Of a DNA stretch of 64,000 nt, positions 23,277-31,031 are shown piece after piece (position 1 is the first letter of the stretch; each line of letters begins with the position of its first letter). The notes beneath the pieces are model-generated. The model worked only from the letters and a program-made list of their open reading frames with translations, was not told the origin of the DNA and searched no databases. Source of the DNA: JAPKZH01 sp963715635 (lineage in GTDB: Bacteria; Acidobacteriota; Aminicenantia; Aminicenantales; UBA4085); the NCBI GenBank assembly GCA_963715635.1, contig OY970261.1, forward strand, positions 3,968,001 through 4,032,000, given 5' to 3'. A program made the position numbers and the translations under genes.

Positions 23277-25790
23277 CTAGTTGATAACGATGAGGTTCCC
23301 TGTCTCGCGCCTGCCGTTGATCTTGATGTCGAATTTCGGCCTGCTGTTTTTCGCCGCCATAAAGCTCAAGATTTTGACGGCGCCTTTTTTGGCGAAAACC
23401 GCGAATTGAAGGCCATTGGCCGATAGCCTCAGAGAGTCATGAATGTCGAAGCCCGTTTTTTTGACTTCCGAGATCTTGGGAACGGCCATCGTTCCGGAAA
23501 CGGAGGCATCCTCTTCCGCTCGAAACATCAGATGCCAAAGGCCGGCGCTTTCCCATACGATAATAGACTGAGGATGACTGGAAAGTTGCTCAAGGAAATG
23601 GGGCGGAAGGCAGGCGAGGCCGAAGACCTTTTTGTATTCTTGCTCGGCCCGGCCAGCTGCGCCCTCCTGTCTGTAAGCTTCGGCTAGACAAAAGCGGAGG
23701 TCCTCTTTTCCCGGGTTTAAATCGACGGCTTTCTCAAAAAGGGCCAGGGCTTCCGGCCCTCTGCCCTGCCCGGTCAACTTTTTTGCGAGAACAGCCAATT
23801 TTTCCGACACCTTGAGATTAAAGCCCTGTCCCAGGTCTAAACATTCCTGGTAAGCACGATATGCATTTTTATCGTCATTGCGCTTAACAAAGTTGTTCCC
23901 GGTGAGGAAGAAGAGGCGTTGAATCTCGTCGAGGACGAAGCGTTGCGTGAGGCGATGGAGGGCTTGAGGGCTGAGTCCAAAGATTCGATCGAAGAGCCGG
24001 ACGACGAGGGAAGAAGGTATCCTGTTCCATTCTGCGGGCGGAATCGTGATCGACCTGTATGCCTGGATGTTCTGGTAAGCCTCCTCAGGCCCATAAGTCA
24101 GCAGTGCGGCTTTCACGGCCACCAGGCGATACTGCTGCTCCCTCATTTTATCCAGCGGGAGCGAAAGAAAAATACGCGCCATGGCGGCCATCTTGTGGGC
24201 CACAGGCTCATCCGCGTTTTGGATATGAAGAATGATATTGTCCTTCAGGGCATACACTTTGACCCCGAATTCATTTTTGACCACCGTACAAAGACGGGCG
24301 GTATTTTCAGGATCCAATTTCGTTGCGACCCAGAGGTCGATCGGTCGGCTCGCCACGTACTCTTGAAAAAGCATGTTGCCGATGCGATAAACGATAAAAC
24401 GATTCTCTGGTGCCGCGGCCACGAACCCGTCCCGGATCATAAACTCGAATTCCTCCGGCTTTAAATTGTGGGTGAGGGGGTTGATCAGGGTGATCAAGGA
24501 GGATCCGGGCCAGGCATCAAAATAGATGAGGGCATCACTTTTGACTTCTCGTCTTAGCAGGTCGGCGACGTCGTTCTCGAGCCGGAGAGAGCCCAACCTC
24601 CAGTACATGAGATAATAATCTTTAAAGTTTGAGCAGAGTCCCGCAAGGACGAGAAGGAAAAAAGAAGCTTGGAGCAGGCGTCGGATTCCTCGCGCCGCTA
24701 ATTTATTGGACTGGAAACGGGAGAGGAGGGACGTTATGAAAGTGGACACCTCGTTCATTCCCCTGGCGATGAACAGGAAGAGAACGGGCAGGATGAAAAT
24801 GAAATACCTGTCCGCAGACAGGACGTTCACTTCGCGCGGCTTGATAAAAACAAAAATCAGCAGGGGAATGATCACATAAAAGGAGCTGAGCAGGGCTGCC
24901 CTGGGCTGTTTCCTCACACTCACTCCGAATCCGATCGCGAGGCAGGCGAGAAATAGGAGGAAGAAAAATGACGATGGCGGCGCCCATTGGGACATCAAAA
25001 TATCGTGAATCAAGAGAAGCGAGACATGGGTATCGGGCGGCCGGGTGATCGCCCTCTGGGCGGAGCCGACGAAGAATTCTTTAATCGAAACGCTCGGCAG
25101 ATAGAAACAGGCAGTCAGAACACAGATGAGACACGTCCAAAGGATAAATTTCTTAAGTCGGAGGCTCGGAGAATTCCCGGCCTGGTTCTTTTTCTTCCCA
25201 GCCGTTCTTTTCGTGAACGCCATCGCCAGGACGTAAGCCGGGAGGAGGAGGAGAGCGATCAGATGGGTGTAAATATTCAGAGTGGTGAAGATGCCGTAGA
25301 GGGCCCAGGATTGTGTCCGGTTTTCTTTTTGCGCCTTGTCGAAGAAATATAGGGACAGGAGCGATAACAAAACGAACAGAGAGTACGCGCGGCTGTACTG
25401 CGAATAGCGGATGAGGAACGGGGAAAGCGCTACCAAGCCCGCGGCGATCAACCCATCTTTTTTAGAGAAAAAGGCTTTCCCGAGGAGGTAGACAACGACG
25501 ATCGTGGCCGTCCCGAAAAGCGCCGACGGCAAGCGGGCCATGAGCACGATGTCCCCCAGATGGAGAAAGATATGAACGAGCAGTGTAAAGAGGCCGGAGC
25601 CGTTATTATGGGAAAAGGCGAACGGTAAAGGCTGATAAGAGATCCGGACCTGATGGAGGGGCTCATCGTCGTAGAGAAGGATGTGGCTGAGATTGTAAAA
25701 GCGGAGAAAAGTCCCGGCCAAAAGGATGCAGAGAAGAACAACGGGGATTCTCCGGAGGAGCGATTTTTTGCCGACGCGGCTCAACGGCAT
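23277..25790 (-). CDS. GT39-like membrane glycosyltransferase fused to TPR region
   Basis: An 837-residue protein. The N-terminal 400 residues hold about eleven helices. The first outer loop LLYDDEPLHQVRISYQ has the Asp-Asp-Glu cluster of PMT-type enzymes, and SRAYSLFVLLSLLSLYFFD is a further family motif. After residue 400 the chain is soluble. Residues about 620-710 form TPR-like helix pairs (NNFVKRNDDKNAYRAYQECLDLG, GPEALALFEKAVDLNPGKEDLRFCLAEAYRQEGAAGRAEQEYKKVFG). A short beta-rich end follows. TPRs on the periplasmic side suggest docking of a partner. It follows the AMIN-barrel gene by 46 bases, and probably shares its transcript. Confidence 0.75.
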   Translation of the reverse strand: MPLSRVGKKSLLRRIPVVLLCILLAGTFLRFYNLSHILLYDDEPLHQVRISYQPLPFAFSHNNGSGLFTLLVHIFLHLGDIVLMARLPSALFGTATIVVVYLLGKAFFSKKDGLIAAGLVALSPFLIRYSQYSRAYSLFVLLSLLSLYFFDKAQKENRTQSWALYGIFTTLNIYTHLIALLLLPAYVLAMAFTKRTAGKKKNQAGNSPSLRLKKFILWTCLICVLTACFYLPSVSIKEFFVGSAQRAITRPPDTHVSLLLIHDILMSQWAPPSSFFFLLFLACLAIGFGVSVRKQPRAALLSSFYVIIPLLIFVFIKPREVNVLSADRYFIFILPVLFLFIARGMNEVSTFITSLLSRFQSNKLAARGIRRLLQASFFLLVLAGLCSNFKDYYLMYWRLGSLRLENDVADLLRREVKSDALIYFDAWPGSSLITLINPLTHNLKPEEFEFMIRDGFVAAAPENRFIVYRIGNMLFQEYVASRPIDLWVATKLDPENTARLCTVVKNEFGVKVYALKDNIILHIQNADEPVAHKMAAMARIFLSLPLDKMREQQYRLVAVKAALLTYGPEEAYQNIQAYRSITIPPAEWNRIPSSLVVRLFDRIFGLSPQALHRLTQRFVLDEIQRLFFLTGNNFVKRNDDKNAYRAYQECLDLGQGFNLKVSEKLAVLAKKLTGQGRGPEALALFEKAVDLNPGKEDLRFCLAEAYRQEGAAGRAEQEYKKVFGLACLPPHFLEQLSSHPQSIIVWESAGLWHLMFRAEEDASVSGTMAVPKISEVKKTGFDIHDSLRLSANGLQFAVFAKKGAVKILSFMAAKNSRPKFDIKINGRRETGNLIVIN

Positions 25791-25836
25791 GCACGCATCC
25801 CCTTGGCCCTATCGACGAGTGAAAAAAACTTCCGAA

Positions 25837-26886
25837 TTATTTATTGATGAGCGCCCCGTTCAAAAAATTAAAGCCATAGCACAGGCCGATGCCGTATTCG
25901 GTTCCGCCCAGGTCGGCTTCGTAGCCGTTTTCCAGGGCCTTGACTTTGGTGAATTTGTAATAGATCTTGACTCGCAAGAAATCGATGGTGGGCGGGATGA
26001 TGTAGAGGCCCGCTTGATAATGATACCCGGTTTTTGAGCCCGTTGTCGTAGCCAGGACACTTTCCTCTTTATAGGAATAAAAATCCGGCCCTCCGCCGGC
26101 GAAGAATATCGCATATTTTGTCTGGAAGAGAAGCCGGGGGGCGATAGAAATGATCGGAAACATAGTGAACTTGGCTTCTTCCAGGCTGACAGTAGCGGCC
26201 CCTGTCTTTTTATACAGTCTTGCCTCGGCCGAAATATCGAGCTGAAAATTCCCCAACGAGACAAGGGTGCGAGAAAGGTTCAGCCCGTAGATGGGTGCTG
26301 CATCTGGTCCATAGACTTCGCCATAATTGGCGTCAGGGATCTTATAGCTGGCCACGGACAGGCCGATCATGGTGTTATAGAAGCTCTCTTTCTGGACTTC
26401 CGGAACTTCTTCGCGGACCCTCTCGGCCAGCTGCGCTTTGACCTTGGCGTCGATCTTCGGCTCTTTTTTGACCGCAACCGGAGCTTGCGGCTCTTCGATC
26501 GACAGCCGGACCACGATTCCACCATCGATTTTCTTGATTTCGTAGGGGAGGATCTGGTCGGTAAAATCAAATACGACACGAACGATCTGGGGCGCGAACT
26601 CTCCTGTGCGGAGGCTGGTCAGACCCATGGCATTGACCTCATAGTAGAGTTCGGCTTCGATCTTTTCGACCGGAGAGAGATCAATCGCCAACCGGTTGGG
26701 GTTGGTCAAGGCAAACGCTTGATAAACGAATGACCCTTCCAGCAGGATGGTGGCTTCCAGGCCTTTGTCCAGCTTTTGATAGTTGATCGTCTTGAGCACT
26801 GCGGGATCCTCGGCCGCCCACACGCTCAGCCCGACCATCGACAACAGCACTGCCGCTGAAGCCAGGATTGTGATCTGTCTTTTCAA
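25837..26886 (-). CDS. AMIN-domain protein with C-terminal outer-membrane beta-barrel
   Basis: A 349-residue protein with a signal peptide ending near VWA-AE (residue 25). Residues about 32-130 match an AMIN domain: KTINYQKLDKGLEATILLEG, FALTNPNRLAIDLSPVEKI, APQIVRVVFDFTD, YEIKKIDGGIVVRLS. AMIN domains target AmiC and PilQ-type proteins to the cell envelope. After a Lys/Glu-rich linker, residues about 170-349 form a barrel homologous to the 1728-2309 protein, sharing GGTEYGIGL. The start is TTG at 26886, supported by GGGAGG eight bases upstream; that ribosome site overlaps the stop of the hydrolase gene, indicating one operon. Confidence 0.8.
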   Translation of the reverse strand: MKRQITILASAAVLLSMVGLSVWAAEDPAVLKTINYQKLDKGLEATILLEGSFVYQAFALTNPNRLAIDLSPVEKIEAELYYEVNAMGLTSLRTGEFAPQIVRVVFDFTDQILPYEIKKIDGGIVVRLSIEEPQAPVAVKKEPKIDAKVKAQLAERVREEVPEVQKESFYNTMIGLSVASYKIPDANYGEVYGPDAAPIYGLNLSRTLVSLGNFQLDISAEARLYKKTGAATVSLEEAKFTMFPIISIAPRLLFQTKYAIFFAGGGPDFYSYKEESVLATTTGSKTGYHYQAGLYIIPPTIDFLRVKIYYKFTKVKALENGYEADLGGTEYGIGLCYGFNFLNGALINK

Positions 26887-26899
26887 TTCAGGTGCCTCC

Positions 26900-27832
26900 C
26901 TAAAAATAATCGTTCACGACCTCTGAACAGGGACCTTCCATGCCATCCTGGCGAACCGCCGAGATGACATAGGTGTATTTTGAGGATGAAAGGATTCTTA
27001 TATCAAAATATTTATATTCAGGCAAGTCTAGAAATCGGGGGAGGGAAACCAGGAGCTCAAATTTTTTTGAGCCGCCGGTCTGCTCCCGGCGATAGATCTT
27101 ATAGCTTGCCACGCGGTCGGCGGTATCGATTTTCGGGCTGTTTTGCCAGCGGATCATGTTGCCCGGCTGGCGATAAAAGAGAATCTTGTTGGACATCCTT
27201 TGCAGCCCTAGGTTGGTCGGCGGGAAGGGGAGAGGAACGATCTCCGCCAACCATGTGTCGGCCATGAAATAAAACCCCTTCTCGTTCGGATGCGCGCCAT
27301 CGGGAAGCAAGAGCGACGTCCAGCCTCCATCGGCTTTTGGATAATTATAGAAGGCATTGAACTGGTTGACGAGCGGGATTTTGATTTTTTCGGCCAGGCT
27401 GCGGATTTTCGTGTTGAGGTCGAAGATCCTGTTCCGGTAGAGGGGCAAAGCCCAGCGCCAGTCATTCCTGGGAATGATCGTGGCCAGCAGGGGAAAGGCG
27501 CCGAAGTCCAGACAGTTGACGGCCATGACTTCCAGGTTGAAGGCCGTCGTGTCCATCGATATCTCTAGAAAAATGACATCGTTAGTGCCTTCCATGATCA
27601 TTAGATACCTGGCCGGATGGGCCGCCAGCACGGAATCGAAACGGGCCAGCCCGTCGCTTGTCACCTCTCCGCCGATGCCTTCGTTGATGACCTTTGAGGG
27701 GCCGTATTTTTGGATGAGCAGCGCTTCCAGCTTGGGCAGATAGCCATGTTCCTCGGCATAAGTGATGCTGTCGCCGAAACCGGTGTACTGATTATCGTCC
27801 AGGGCCGGGTTAAAAATGGGAGGATGGTCCAT
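26900..27832 (-). CDS. GDSL/SGNH hydrolase with fibronectin-like tail (second half of a frameshifted propeller-hydrolase)
   Basis: A 310-residue reading frame. GFGDSITYAEEHGYLPKLEALL is the block I nucleophile motif (Ser in GDS), GEVTSDGLARFDSVLAAHP and MEGTNDVIF give blocks II-III, and LLPDGAHPNEKGF holds the Asp-x-x-His of block V. So all catalytic residues of an SGNH esterase are present. Residues about 215-310 are the recurrent tail module (NKILFYRQPGN, ASYKIYRRE, YTYVISAVRQDGMEG). It lacks a signal peptide of its own. The preceding propeller frame overlaps it by about 170 bases. Read as one protein with a frameshift near 27834, it would be a secreted propeller-esterase, perhaps acting on acylated glycan. 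Confidence 0.75.
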   Translation of the reverse strand: MDHPPIFNPALDDNQYTGFGDSITYAEEHGYLPKLEALLIQKYGPSKVINEGIGGEVTSDGLARFDSVLAAHPARYLMIMEGTNDVIFLEISMDTTAFNLEVMAVNCLDFGAFPLLATIIPRNDWRWALPLYRNRIFDLNTKIRSLAEKIKIPLVNQFNAFYNYPKADGGWTSLLLPDGAHPNEKGFYFMADTWLAEIVPLPFPPTNLGLQRMSNKILFYRQPGNMIRWQNSPKIDTADRVASYKIYRREQTGGSKKFELLVSLPRFLDLPEYKYFDIRILSSSKYTYVISAVRQDGMEGPCSEVVNDYF

Positions 27833-28944
27833 CCGTTTGAGGCCACGAGGATGGATCCGCCGAGCTCTTGAAACGACAGGGACAGCAACTCGATGTTCTC
27901 TCCCACTTGCCAGGTGATGGCGATCTTGTCTCCTTGAACGGCCACCTTGGGAGACCTGTTGAAGCTCCCTTCGCTGGAAAATAATGCGATTTCGGAGCTC
28001 CAGGCCGGACCTGACTTTACCTTGCAGGCGAGAGTGCTGGTTCTCCCCGAGGATTGGCTCCAGACGACGAGCGGAATAGACCCGTAGACAAATGCGATCG
28101 AAGGGCAGGTGTTCCCAGACTCGCTGTCTGTGATCTTTTCTTCTCCTGACCAGCCCCTGCCGTTCCAGGACGAGGCATAGATTTCGTAGTCGCGGCCGTC
28201 ATAGGCGGACCAGGCGACCCATGGGAATCCGTTTTCATCCAGCGCGACACTGGGGCTTATATGAGGAAACCGGTCGCTGCTGTTGAGCTTATGCGGCTTG
28301 GACCAGCCGGTCCCCTCAAAAACACTGACGAAGATCTCATCCCGTCCCCGGTCCTGTCCTACCCAGAAAATCCATATCCTTTGGTCTCCGGCGGCGACAA
28401 GCTTGGGCGTGCAGGCCGAAGTAAAAAAGCCCCTGTTGATGAGCCAAACCCTGCTGGAATAGAGGCTTTTGACCAGCACGTAATATTTTTGTTCCACCTG
28501 CTGGACCCAGGCGATCCATGGTGTGTTTTGGGCATCAAAGGCCAGGTCGGGAGAAAAAATAGAGGGCCGTGCCTCGGCCACCTTTAGGGGCGCGCTGAGC
28601 TTGCCCCCTTGGAGCAGGCCGAAATAAAGTACGTCCTTTTCCGGATCCATCTGCTCCCAGACCATCCCGATTTCGCCGTCTCTGTTCTGCTTGACGACCG
28701 GAGAGGAAAGAGAAGGCGCAGAGACAACCTCCTCGATCCTGGACTTTTGCGCTCCGAAAGAGGGGATGGCCAAGCTGATCCCCTGGGAGGGATTTTGGTG
28801 GAAGATCAAAAAATTGCCGTTTTTATCGACTAAAGGAGTGGCGGAATGCCCCTGGAAAACCAGCCTTTTTTCCGCCCCCTCCAAGGGCGAGAGAAAAAGG
28901 GCCGGGCAGAGGAAAAAAAACGCTATTTTGTTGATTCTACGCAT
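27661..28944 (-). CDS. Secreted beta-propeller (first half of the frameshifted propeller-hydrolase)
   Basis: A signal peptide (MRRINKIAFFF..., cleavage near LEGAEK) is followed by six or so propeller blades with repeated phrases such as AFDAQNTPWIAWV, ALDENGFPWVAWSAYDGRDYEIYASSWNG and IAFVYGSIPLVVWSQ. The genuine propeller ends around ILVASNG near 27840. The remaining about 60 residues (rich in Arg, Ser, Pro) are out of frame with the GDSL domain and are probably not natural. Shifting frame at ACGGATGGACC joins the blades to DHPPIFNPALDDNQYTGFGDS, the usual link to an SGNH domain. A promoter-like pair lies just upstream of the ATG, and no Shine-Dalgarno is visible. Confidence 0.75.
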   Translation of the reverse strand: MRRINKIAFFFLCPALFLSPLEGAEKRLVFQGHSATPLVDKNGNFLIFHQNPSQGISLAIPSFGAQKSRIEEVVSAPSLSSPVVKQNRDGEIGMVWEQMDPEKDVLYFGLLQGGKLSAPLKVAEARPSIFSPDLAFDAQNTPWIAWVQQVEQKYYVLVKSLYSSRVWLINRGFFTSACTPKLVAAGDQRIWIFWVGQDRGRDEIFVSVFEGTGWSKPHKLNSSDRFPHISPSVALDENGFPWVAWSAYDGRDYEIYASSWNGRGWSGEEKITDSESGNTCPSIAFVYGSIPLVVWSQSSGRTSTLACKVKSGPAWSSEIALFSSEGSFNRSPKVAVQGDKIAITWQVGENIELLSLSFQELGGSILVASNGWTILPFLTRPWTIISTPVSATASLMPRNMAICPSWKRCSSKNTAPQRSSTKASAER

Positions 28945-28961
28945 TTTGTAATGCGCATGTC

Positions 28962-28990
28962 AATATAGCATAGGAGGAAGGAAAAAGCAA
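28962..28990 (-). promoter_or_regulatory. Possible promoter for the 28944 operon
   Basis: Minus-strand TTGCTT and TATATT are 17 bases apart. The -10 box ends 17 bases before the ATG, giving a predicted leader of about 10 bases. Confidence 0.35.
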
Positions 28991-29026
28991 ATTTCCAGCG
29001 TTTCCCGGCTTTTTTAATGCGACGGG

Positions 29027-29055
29027 TTGACAATTTTTGATGGTCCATTAATAAT
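29027..29055 (+). promoter_or_regulatory. Sigma70-like promoter for the 29081 gene
   Basis: TTGACA and AATAAT are exactly 17 bases apart, 25 bases upstream of the ATG at 29081. The TTG of the -35 box is also an in-frame potential start codon, but reading it as a promoter fits better. Confidence 0.6.
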
Positions 29056-29080
29056 AGATCCAAGGATTAGGAGAAATCCG

Positions 29081-30952
29081 ATGAAAAAAATGACAATTTT
29101 TGTTACATTTTTAATAATCGCACTTATTTTATTTTCATCCCTTGGCCTGGAAGCCCAGAAGAGCCAGTCGGCGCGATCCCGCCTCCCGCAGAAGCTTATC
29201 GACAAGATAGCCGACAAGGTTACCGAGCTTGCCGCTGCCGTCAATATCTCCAATTCTTCCTCGCAATCCGGCTATCCGAAGCTGGGCGTGGATCAAAACG
29301 GGGCCGCCTATCTGACCTGGATCGAATACCTGGGGACAAAAACCTTTTATTTCTCCACAAACAGGTTGGGCTCATGGGCTGCGCCCCAATCCGTCGAGTC
29401 GATCGTTTACAACGCCGACGAGGCAGGATATCCGACCATGGCCGTCTCCCAGTCTGGGAACTGTTATCTAACTTTTCAAGACGGCCGGGTGATTTCGTAC
29501 GATATCTTCTTGAAATCGTATGAAAATAACAGCTGGGGCGCGGGGGCTGTGAACGTTTCCAACAATGACGGTGGGTCCGCCTATTCAGGATGCGCTGTCA
29601 GCCCCACCGACAATTATCTCTATGTCGTCTGGCAGGACGGCACGGTCACGGCCTGGCAAGGCTTTTTGCGGTACCGAAGCCCGAGCGGGTCCTGGAGTTC
29701 CACATATACCCTCCCTGTATATGGGGGCGTTTATATGCCTCAGATTGCCATCGATGCCAGCGGGACCGCCCATGTGGTTTGGATGGGCCGCGACGGCGCC
29801 TCGGTGAGGTATGCCAGAAACCCCGACCCCAAGAACCCCAACGGATGGCGCGATGAAGCCATAGTTGCCCGCCCGACGGACACCGAGTGGGCGTGGCCGA
29901 AGATCGCCGTGGATAATGCCGGAAACGCCTTTGTCGTCTGGCTGGACGGCACGACCGGAAATCAGGAGGTTTTTTTAAGACGAAGGACTGTTGACGGCGA
30001 ATGGCACGATCCAATGAATGTTTCTGGCACGGCGGGCTTTTCGGATGAGGCCGACATTGCCGTAAATAAAACGCAGCTGGCCGTGTATGTCGTCTGGTCA
30101 GAAAACGGCGAGATTTATATGAACTCCTATTCGGGCACCAGCTGGACGGGACCAATCAACTATTCCGGCACCTCCGCCGATTCGAGAATGCCCACCGTGG
30201 CTGTGGATTCTGGGGGAAAAGTCCACGTGGCCTGGGCAGACCAAACCCCTGGCAACTATGATATCTTTTACTTGGGATCGGGGTCGCCCCCGCCGCCCCC
30301 CCCGCCTCCTCCACCTCCGCCTCCTACGAAGCCGCATCCTCCTGTCGGGCTTACTGTTGAGACCAAAATGAATGATTCGGGCACCGCAAAGATCAATACA
30401 CTGACCTGGTATAAAAACCCACAAGATAGCAGCCTGACCATCAGCCAATTCGAGATATACAGAAAGCCACTCGGGCATTCGGACAGCGAATTTGTCCAAG
30501 CGGCTGCCGTCTCCGGAAGCACTTTTCGATACGATGACGCCAACCTGCCGTTTACGCAAAAATTTACCTACGGGATAGTGGCGGTGGCCTCGAACAACCA
30601 AGTCAGCGATCCCTCGGATTATGTGGACGAAGAGCGGATCTTTGCGCCTCTCAACCTTTCGCTCAAGACAGTCACCAACAACTCCATGTTCCAGTCGGAA
30701 AAAATCAACGTCCTCAGCTGGTCAGCGAATCCGCTGAACCTGGGAGTGACTATTGTCAAATATAATATCTGGCGGAAAAAGGTGGATGAGGATAACTCCA
30801 TGTGGAAAGTGATCGGCACCGTCGAAGCCGGCACGCTGGAATATAAAGACCGGCGGCTGTCTGCCAAGGACAAGTTCAACTATGGCTTGACGGCCATTGA
30901 TTCAGAGGGGTATGAGAGCCGGAGTTCCAACATCGTCCAGGAAGGCAACTGA
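29081..30952 (+). CDS. Secreted beta-propeller protein with polyproline linker and two fibronectin-like modules
   Basis: A 623-residue protein with a signal peptide (MKKMTIFVTF..., cleavage near LEAQ). Residues about 55-400 are propeller blades (LGVDQNGAAYLTWIEYLG, IDASGTAHVVWMGRDG, VDNAGNAFVVWLDG, VDSGGKVHVAWADQTPG), closely similar to the protein at 4522. A run of 13 prolines near residue 405 links to two tandem fibronectin-III-like modules (TLTWYKNPQDSS, FEIYRKPLG; VLSWSANP, YNIWRKK). The ATG at 29081 has AGGAG six bases upstream and a promoter before it. The position faces the propeller-hydrolase gene divergently. A glycan- or protein-binding surface role is inferred. Confidence 0.8.
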   Translation: MKKMTIFVTFLIIALILFSSLGLEAQKSQSARSRLPQKLIDKIADKVTELAAAVNISNSSSQSGYPKLGVDQNGAAYLTWIEYLGTKTFYFSTNRLGSWAAPQSVESIVYNADEAGYPTMAVSQSGNCYLTFQDGRVISYDIFLKSYENNSWGAGAVNVSNNDGGSAYSGCAVSPTDNYLYVVWQDGTVTAWQGFLRYRSPSGSWSSTYTLPVYGGVYMPQIAIDASGTAHVVWMGRDGASVRYARNPDPKNPNGWRDEAIVARPTDTEWAWPKIAVDNAGNAFVVWLDGTTGNQEVFLRRRTVDGEWHDPMNVSGTAGFSDEADIAVNKTQLAVYVVWSENGEIYMNSYSGTSWTGPINYSGTSADSRMPTVAVDSGGKVHVAWADQTPGNYDIFYLGSGSPPPPPPPPPPPPPTKPHPPVGLTVETKMNDSGTAKINTLTWYKNPQDSSLTISQFEIYRKPLGHSDSEFVQAAAVSGSTFRYDDANLPFTQKFTYGIVAVASNNQVSDPSDYVDEERIFAPLNLSLKTVTNNSMFQSEKINVLSWSANPLNLGVTIVKYNIWRKKVDEDNSMWKVIGTVEAGTLEYKDRRLSAKDKFNYGLTAIDSEGYESRSSNIVQEGN

Positions 30953-30970
30953 TCCACCCGGCCCCGTTTG

Positions 30971-30999
30971 TTGCCTTTATCCTCGTTTTGTGGCATAAA
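30971..30999 (+). promoter_or_regulatory. Possible promoter for the GT9 operon
   Basis: TTGCCT and CATAAA are 17 bases apart, 32 bases before the ATG at 31032. The match is moderate (four of six in each box). Confidence 0.3.
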
Positions 31000-31031
31000 T
31001 AGGGGCTCGCTTATTTCATATTTAATTCAGA

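Noticed and set aside
29027..29080. TTG at 29027 as start of the propeller gene
   Set aside because: It is the TTGACA of a well-spaced promoter; the ATG at 29081 has a ribosome site and begins the signal peptide.
30944..30975. GGCAAC/GTTGCC inverted repeat as terminator after the 29081 gene
   Set aside because: The stem is short, the loop is 20 bases, and there is no real T-run.
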